Below are positions 60,071-64,000 of a stretch of 64,000 bases of DNA, piece after piece (the stretch's first letter is position 1; the number at the start of each line of letters is the position of its first letter). Where the stretch lies: assembly GCF_012349115.1 (NCBI RefSeq), contig NZ_PQIG01000083.1, forward strand, positions 21,941 through 85,940, written 5' to 3'. The stretch is from Rhizobium ruizarguesonis. GTDB taxonomy: Bacteria > Pseudomonadota > Alphaproteobacteria > Rhizobiales > Rhizobiaceae. Made by a program: the position numbers and the translations under genes. Under the pieces are notes generated by a model. The model made no database searches. It had not been told where the DNA came from and saw only the letters and a program-made list of their open reading frames with translations.

Positions 60071-61597
60071 ATGACCGTGGAGATCGCCGACACCGCACCC
60101 GTGGTGCTGTCCGCCAGGCGCATATGCAAATCCTTCAGTGGAGTGCAGGTCCTCTTCAGCGTGAACTTCGATCTCCGCGCCGGCGAAATCCATGCGCTCA
60201 TGGGTGAAAATGGCGCCGGCAAGTCCACGCTTGTCAAGGTTTTGTCCGGTTTCGAACAGCCGAGTTCCGGCGAAATCCTGCTCGACGGCAAGCCCGTCGT
60301 CCTGCCGCCCAACGGCGCCGCCGAGGCGCTCGGCATCGTCATCATTCACCAGGAATTCAACCTCGCCGAACATCTGACCGTGACGGAGAGCCTCTTCCTC
60401 GGGCGTGAAGTCACCCGTTTCGGCATGCTCGACCGCAAATATATGCGGTCGGAGACACGCAAGGTTCTCGACGTGCTCGGTTCGCATGTCGATGAGAATG
60501 CACTGATCAGCACGCTTTCCATCGCCGACAAGCAGATGGTCGAAATCGCCAAGGCGATCAGCCGCGACGCGCGGGTGGTGTTCATGGACGAGCCGACCGC
60601 GGTGCTGTCGCGGGAAGAGACCAATATGCTATTCAAGCAGGTTCGCAAACTTCGCGACCAGGGTACCAGCTTCGTCTTCGTGTCCCACAAGCTCGACGAG
60701 GTGATGGAACTGACCGACCGCGTCACGGTGCTGCGCGACGGCCAGTGGATCAAGACTTCGGCGACGTCCATTCTGGACGGGGAATCGATCGCGCAGCTGA
60801 TGGTCGGCCGCGAACTCTCCAGCCTCTATCCCGCCAAGGTCGAGCCTGATGTCGACGAGGAGATCGTCCTCAGCGTCGCCTCGGTGTCGACGGGTTATGT
60901 GAGGGACGCGAGCTTCGAGGTGCGCAAGGGCGAGATCATCGGTTTTTCCGGCATGATCGGCTCCGGCCGCACCGAACTGATGGAAGCGATCGCCGGATTG
61001 CGGACCCGTCTCGAGGGCGAGGTGGTCATCAAGGGGGAAACGGTTCCGTCCGGCGATGTGCATGCCGCCAATCGTTGTGGGCTCGCCTACATGACCAAGG
61101 ACCGCAAGTCGAAAGGCCTGCTGCTGCGCTCCGGCATGGTGACCAATCTGACACTGCAATCGCTCGGAAGGCACGCGCGTCACGGTTATCTCAGCCCGGG
61201 CAGCGAAGCGGCCGCGATGGCAAAGGCCAAGCGCCGCTTCGATATCAGGGTTCGCGACGGCAATATCGTCGCCGGCCGGATGTCGGGGGGGAACCAGCAG
61301 AAGCTGCTGCTGGCCAAGGTCATGGAGACCGAGCCTCAGATCATCATCATCGACGAGCCGACGCGCGGCATCGATGTCGGCACCAAGCAGCAGATCTATC
61401 ATTTCATCTCGGCGCTCGCCCGGGACGGCCGGTCGATCATCGTCGTGTCCTCGGAGATGCCGGAGGTCATCGGCCTCTGCACGAGAGTGGCGGTGATGCG
61501 CGAAGGGCGTATCGTCGGCGTGCTCGAGGGCGACGAGATTTCCGAGCAGGAGATCATGCGTTACGCCGCCGGGCTCAAGAGGAAGGCGGCCGCCTGA
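60071..61597 (+). CDS. sugar ABC transporter ATP-binding protein (RbsA/AraG-type, duplicated ATPase)
   Basis: A 508-residue protein with two fused ATPase halves. The first half has Walker A GENGAGKST (45-53), a degenerate signature LSIADKQ and Walker B VVFMDEP; the second half has GMIGSGRTEL in place of Walker A, the signature SGGNQQK and IIIIDEPTRGID. This asymmetry is normal for RbsA/XylG/MglA. A GGAGGATC site precedes ATG 60071. It starts a three-gene importer operon under the two LacI-type sites. Confidence 0.93.
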   Translation: MTVEIADTAPVVLSARRICKSFSGVQVLFSVNFDLRAGEIHALMGENGAGKSTLVKVLSGFEQPSSGEILLDGKPVVLPPNGAAEALGIVIIHQEFNLAEHLTVTESLFLGREVTRFGMLDRKYMRSETRKVLDVLGSHVDENALISTLSIADKQMVEIAKAISRDARVVFMDEPTAVLSREETNMLFKQVRKLRDQGTSFVFVSHKLDEVMELTDRVTVLRDGQWIKTSATSILDGESIAQLMVGRELSSLYPAKVEPDVDEEIVLSVASVSTGYVRDASFEVRKGEIIGFSGMIGSGRTELMEAIAGLRTRLEGEVVIKGETVPSGDVHAANRCGLAYMTKDRKSKGLLLRSGMVTNLTLQSLGRHARHGYLSPGSEAAAMAKAKRRFDIRVRDGNIVAGRMSGGNQQKLLLAKVMETEPQIIIIDEPTRGIDVGTKQQIYHFISALARDGRSIIVVSSEMPEVIGLCTRVAVMREGRIVGVLEGDEISEQEIMRYAAGLKRKAAA

Positions 61598-61675
61598 GGG
61601 CTGAAGCAGGGCTTTGCCGATCAGGACGATAGATAAGATTCCCAGAAAATATGGGACGGGAGGTTGGTTTTGGAA

Positions 61676-62680
61676 ATGAGTGTCAACGAGGAGACCAGGG
61701 AAATCCGGCGCCGATCCTGGCGGGATGTCGACCTGCGTGCGGTCGCGCCCTTCGTCGCCCTTGCGCTGCTGCTGATCGTCGGAGCCCTGGTCAATCCCAA
61801 TTTCATCGGCATCACCAATCTTGCCAATGTCGCGACGCGCAGCGCATTCATCGCCATCATCGCGGTCGGTGCGACCTTCGTGATATCAGCGGGCGACCTC
61901 GATCTGTCTGTCGGCTCGATGGTGGCCTTCGTCGCCAGCCTGATGATCCTGCTGATGAATTCGGGCGCCATCGCAAACCCGGCTTTGATGCTCGTGGTCG
62001 CGGTCGTCTTCACGATCGTCGCCGGCGCGCTCTGCGGCCTGGCGAACGGCCTGATCACGACGGTGGGCAAGATCGAGCCCTTCATCGCGACGCTCGGCAC
62101 GATGGGCATCTATCGCGGCCTGACGACATGGCTGTCGCAGGGCGGTGCGATCACGCTTCGCTCCGCCGATATCCAGACGCTCTATCGCCCTGCTTATTTC
62201 GGCAATGTCGCCGGCATACCGGTGCCGATCGTGGTGATCCTGGCAGTGACGGCGGTTGCGGCCTTCATCCTCTATCGCACCCGCTACGGGCGCCACGTCG
62301 TCGCTGTGGGATCAAACAGCGATGTCGCCCGCTACTCAGGTATCGCGGTCAACCGTGTGCGGACGATCGCCTTCGTCATCCAGGGATTGTGCGTCGCCAT
62401 TGCCGTGCTGCTCTATGTTCCCCGTCTCGGCTCGACGTCGGCGACGACGGGCATCCTGTGGGAGCTGCAGGCGATTACGGCCGTCGTGGTCGGCGGTACG
62501 GCGCTCAAGGGCGGCGCGGGCAGGGTCTGGGGCACGATCTGCGGCGCCTTCATTCTCGAACTGGTCGGCAACATCATGCTGCTTTCGAATTTCATCAGCG
62601 AGTATCTGATCGGCGCCATCCAGGGTGCGATCATCATCATCGCCATGTTCGTCCAGCGCTCGCTGGTGCGCAAATCATGA
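61676..62680 (+). CDS. sugar ABC transporter permease (RbsC/XylH-type)
   Basis: A 334-residue permease with about eight to ten helices. The family core AGDLDLSVGSMVAF and the loop AVGSNSDVARYSGIAVNR are present, as is VVVGGTALKGGAG near the end. Start is uncertain: ATG 61676 is listed, but TTG 61670 has better spacing from GGGAGG (61658-61663). It should form a dimeric channel with the preceding ATPase. Confidence 0.9.
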   Translation: MSVNEETREIRRRSWRDVDLRAVAPFVALALLLIVGALVNPNFIGITNLANVATRSAFIAIIAVGATFVISAGDLDLSVGSMVAFVASLMILLMNSGAIANPALMLVVAVVFTIVAGALCGLANGLITTVGKIEPFIATLGTMGIYRGLTTWLSQGGAITLRSADIQTLYRPAYFGNVAGIPVPIVVILAVTAVAAFILYRTRYGRHVVAVGSNSDVARYSGIAVNRVRTIAFVIQGLCVAIAVLLYVPRLGSTSATTGILWELQAITAVVVGGTALKGGAGRVWGTICGAFILELVGNIMLLSNFISEYLIGAIQGAIIIIAMFVQRSLVRKS

Positions 62681-62749
62681 ATTGATCGGGCTTACAGGGC
62701 GTCCGGTCCCGATATGGAAAAGTCCCTGAAATTATTGGGAGGAAATAGC

Positions 62750-63697
62750 ATGCGTAAATTGATGTTGGGCCTGGCGGTTGCGGCGGTGACGTTCGCCGGC
62801 GCCGCTCACGCCCAGGACAAGAAATTCACGATCGGCGTATCCATTCCGGCCGCCGACCACGGTTGGACGTCGGGCGTGGTGTTCCATGCCGAGCGCGTCG
62901 CCAAGCTGCTGATGGCCGAACATCCCGGTCTCAACGTCATCGTCAAGACCTCGCCGGACGCCGCAAGCCAGGCCAACGCTGTGCAGGATCTCGATACGCA
63001 GGGCATCGACGCCCTCGTTATCCTGCCGTCGGATCCGGATCCGCTTGTCAACGCCATCAAGGAAGTCAAGGGCAAGGGCAAGTTCGTCGCTCTCGTCGAC
63101 CGCGCGCCGAGCAACAACGACAATTCCGTGCGCGACCTCTATGTCGCCGGCAACAACCCGGCTCTCGGCGAAGTCGCCGGCAAGTACATCAAGGACACCA
63201 CGCCGGACGCCGAAGTGGTCATCATCCGCGGTCTGCCGATCCCGATCGACCAGCAGCGCCAGGACGGCTTCGACAAGGGCATTGCCGGCTCGAACGTCAA
63301 GGTTCTCGACCGCCAGTACGGCAACTGGAACCGCGACGATGCCTTCAAGGTCATGCAGGACTACCTGACCAAGTACCAGAAGATCGACGTCGTATGGTGC
63401 CAGGACGACGACATGGCTGTTGGCGTTCTGCAGGCGATCGAGCAAGCCAAGCGCACCGACATCAAGTATGTCGTTGCCGGCGCCGGTTCCAAGGACATGG
63501 TCAAGAAGGTCATGGACGGCGACAAGCTGATCCCGGTCGACGTTCTCTATCCGCCGGCAATGGTCGGCACGGCGATGGAGCTGACGGCGGCGGCACTTTA
63601 TGATCAGGTCCCGGTTCACGGCAGCTACATCCTCGACGCGACGCTCGTCACCAAGGACAATGCCAAGGACTTCTACTTCCCGGATTCTCCGTTCTGA
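62750..63697 (+). CDS. sugar ABC transporter substrate-binding protein
   Basis: A 315-residue periplasmic sugar-binding protein with a signal peptide cut after AHA (residue 21) and the type-I periplasmic-binding fold (FTIGVSIPAADHGWTSGVV start, then DALVILPSDPDPLVNAIKEV, VWCQDDDMAVGVLQAIEQAK). GGGAGGAAA lies upstream of ATG 62750. The gene is followed by a strong terminator. The substrate is unknown; closeness to xylA/xylB suggests a pentose, but a TIM-barrel isomerase gene next door suggests another sugar or polyol. Confidence 0.92.
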   Translation: MRKLMLGLAVAAVTFAGAAHAQDKKFTIGVSIPAADHGWTSGVVFHAERVAKLLMAEHPGLNVIVKTSPDAASQANAVQDLDTQGIDALVILPSDPDPLVNAIKEVKGKGKFVALVDRAPSNNDNSVRDLYVAGNNPALGEVAGKYIKDTTPDAEVVIIRGLPIPIDQQRQDGFDKGIAGSNVKVLDRQYGNWNRDDAFKVMQDYLTKYQKIDVVWCQDDDMAVGVLQAIEQAKRTDIKYVVAGAGSKDMVKKVMDGDKLIPVDVLYPPAMVGTAMELTAAALYDQVPVHGSYILDATLVTKDNAKDFYFPDSPF

Positions 63698-63714
63698 TCG
63701 ATTGACTGGAGACA

Positions 63715-63746
63715 TGCGCCCATTCGAAAGGATGGGCGCATTTTTT
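63715..63746 (+). terminator. rho-independent terminator after the binding-protein gene
   Basis: TGCGCCCAT (63715-63723) and ATGGGCGCA (63732-63740) form a perfect 9-bp stem followed by TTTTTT (63741-63746). Confidence 0.93.
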
Positions 63747-63911
63747 ATGCCTTGCTTCGGGCGTGTCTGCGAAAATGCGGCACGTACCTCTTGCCGACCA
63801 AAGCCGGTCATGATTAGGTCGCAGCCATACCGCATCTGGCCCCGCGCCAGATCCGACGGCAAGGGCGAGGAGGCGTCTTGCTCCCGCCAAAATGCGTGCT
63901 ACAACACTTCA

Positions 63912-63922
63912 GAAACGTTTAC
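63912..63922 (+). promoter_or_regulatory. candidate LacI-type half-symmetric site before the last gene
   Basis: GAAACGTTTAC contains the palindrome AAACGTTT (63913-63920), a common LacI-family core, 28 bp before the last gene's start. It differs from the TGTAAA-type sites at 59993-60027, so a different regulator would be expected. Confidence 0.35.
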
Positions 63923-63948
63923 GGTCGATATTCAGGGAGGAATCTGAC

Positions 63949-64000
63949 ATGAAGACGATCAAGGGCCCCGGCCTTTTCCTTGGCCAGTTCGCGGGCGATA
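63949..64000 (+). CDS. sugar isomerase/epimerase, TIM-barrel type, N-terminal fragment
   Basis: Only 17 codons are seen before the window ends. The ATG at 63949 follows GGGAGGAA. The start (KTIKGPGLFLGQFAGD) resembles the N-terminus of the xylose-isomerase-like TIM-barrel sugar isomerase/epimerase proteins found with rhizobial sugar ABC operons. Assignment is tentative because so little is present. Confidence 0.6.
   Translation, partial: MKTIKGPGLFLGQFAGD

Noticed and set aside
63715..63746. Inverted repeat considered as an operator for the last gene
   Set aside because: The stem is followed by six Ts and lies directly after the binding-protein stop, so it is a terminator.

Overview
The window reads as chromosomal DNA of a fast-growing alphaproteobacterial rhizobium, most like the Rhizobium etli / R. 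leguminosarum group. This is inferred from gene content: a polyol ABC transporter with mannitol dehydrogenase, many sugar ABC systems with LacI, SorC and RpiR regulators, an ExoD-family protein, a polyamine uptake operon, EmrAB-type efflux, high GC with strong third-position bias, and palindromic intergenic repeats of the rhizobial type. No rRNA, tRNA, CRISPR array, insertion sequence or phage gene was seen.

Layout. 1-1913: end of a sugar ABC operon (permease tail, aldose epimerase, SDR dehydrogenase). 2061-7749: an OsmC protein, then a TetR-controlled RND efflux pump with a 13-bp inverted-repeat operator and a strong terminator. 7963-11818: GH20 hexosaminidase facing a ROK kinase, then an ExoD-family membrane protein. 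11968-21174: polyol catabolism (SorC regulator, smoEFGK-like transporter, mannitol 2-dehydrogenase, HAD phosphatase, FGGY kinase), followed by a reversed RpiR regulator. 22350-28748: housekeeping and stress genes (EI24 protein, endonuclease III, DUF2244, Ada-like alkyltransferase, a second SorC regulator, transaldolase, DUF1345).

28803-32619 is an ECF sigma / zinc anti-sigma pair divergent from an exported metallo-beta-lactamase-fold protein, a periplasmic TPR protein and a DoxX protein. 32765-36890 looks less conserved and more accessory: a degenerate receiver-like protein, a small membrane protein, an OmpR/histidine kinase pair and a lipoprotein. 37020-45716: DUF1328, a TerC/YjbE protein, a LysR-controlled polyamine-type ABC operon with its aldehyde dehydrogenase, and an unknown membrane-anchored protein. 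45783-54684: lysS, gltX, a second TerC protein, an AraC/GyrI regulator, and a TetR-emrAB-type multidrug pump. 54932-64000: a xylose operon (LacI regulator, xylB, xylA), then a divergent LacI regulator and a second sugar ABC system (ATPase, permease, binding protein) leading into a TIM-barrel isomerase that runs off the end.

The regulatory DNA is unusually legible. Perfect or near-perfect palindromes lie in front of most regulator-linked operons, including two identical-architecture LacI sites 21 bp apart (59993-60027), a T-N11-A LysR box (43868-43880), and paired TetR sites at the efflux pump. Several palindromic repeats occupy gene ends, and in two unrelated places the same repeat supplies the stop codon of the adjacent gene. 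The best candidates for less-described biology are the ECF/MBL/TPR/DoxX locus and the degenerate-receiver gene beside the two-component system. Function assignments come from reading motifs by eye; no database search was run.
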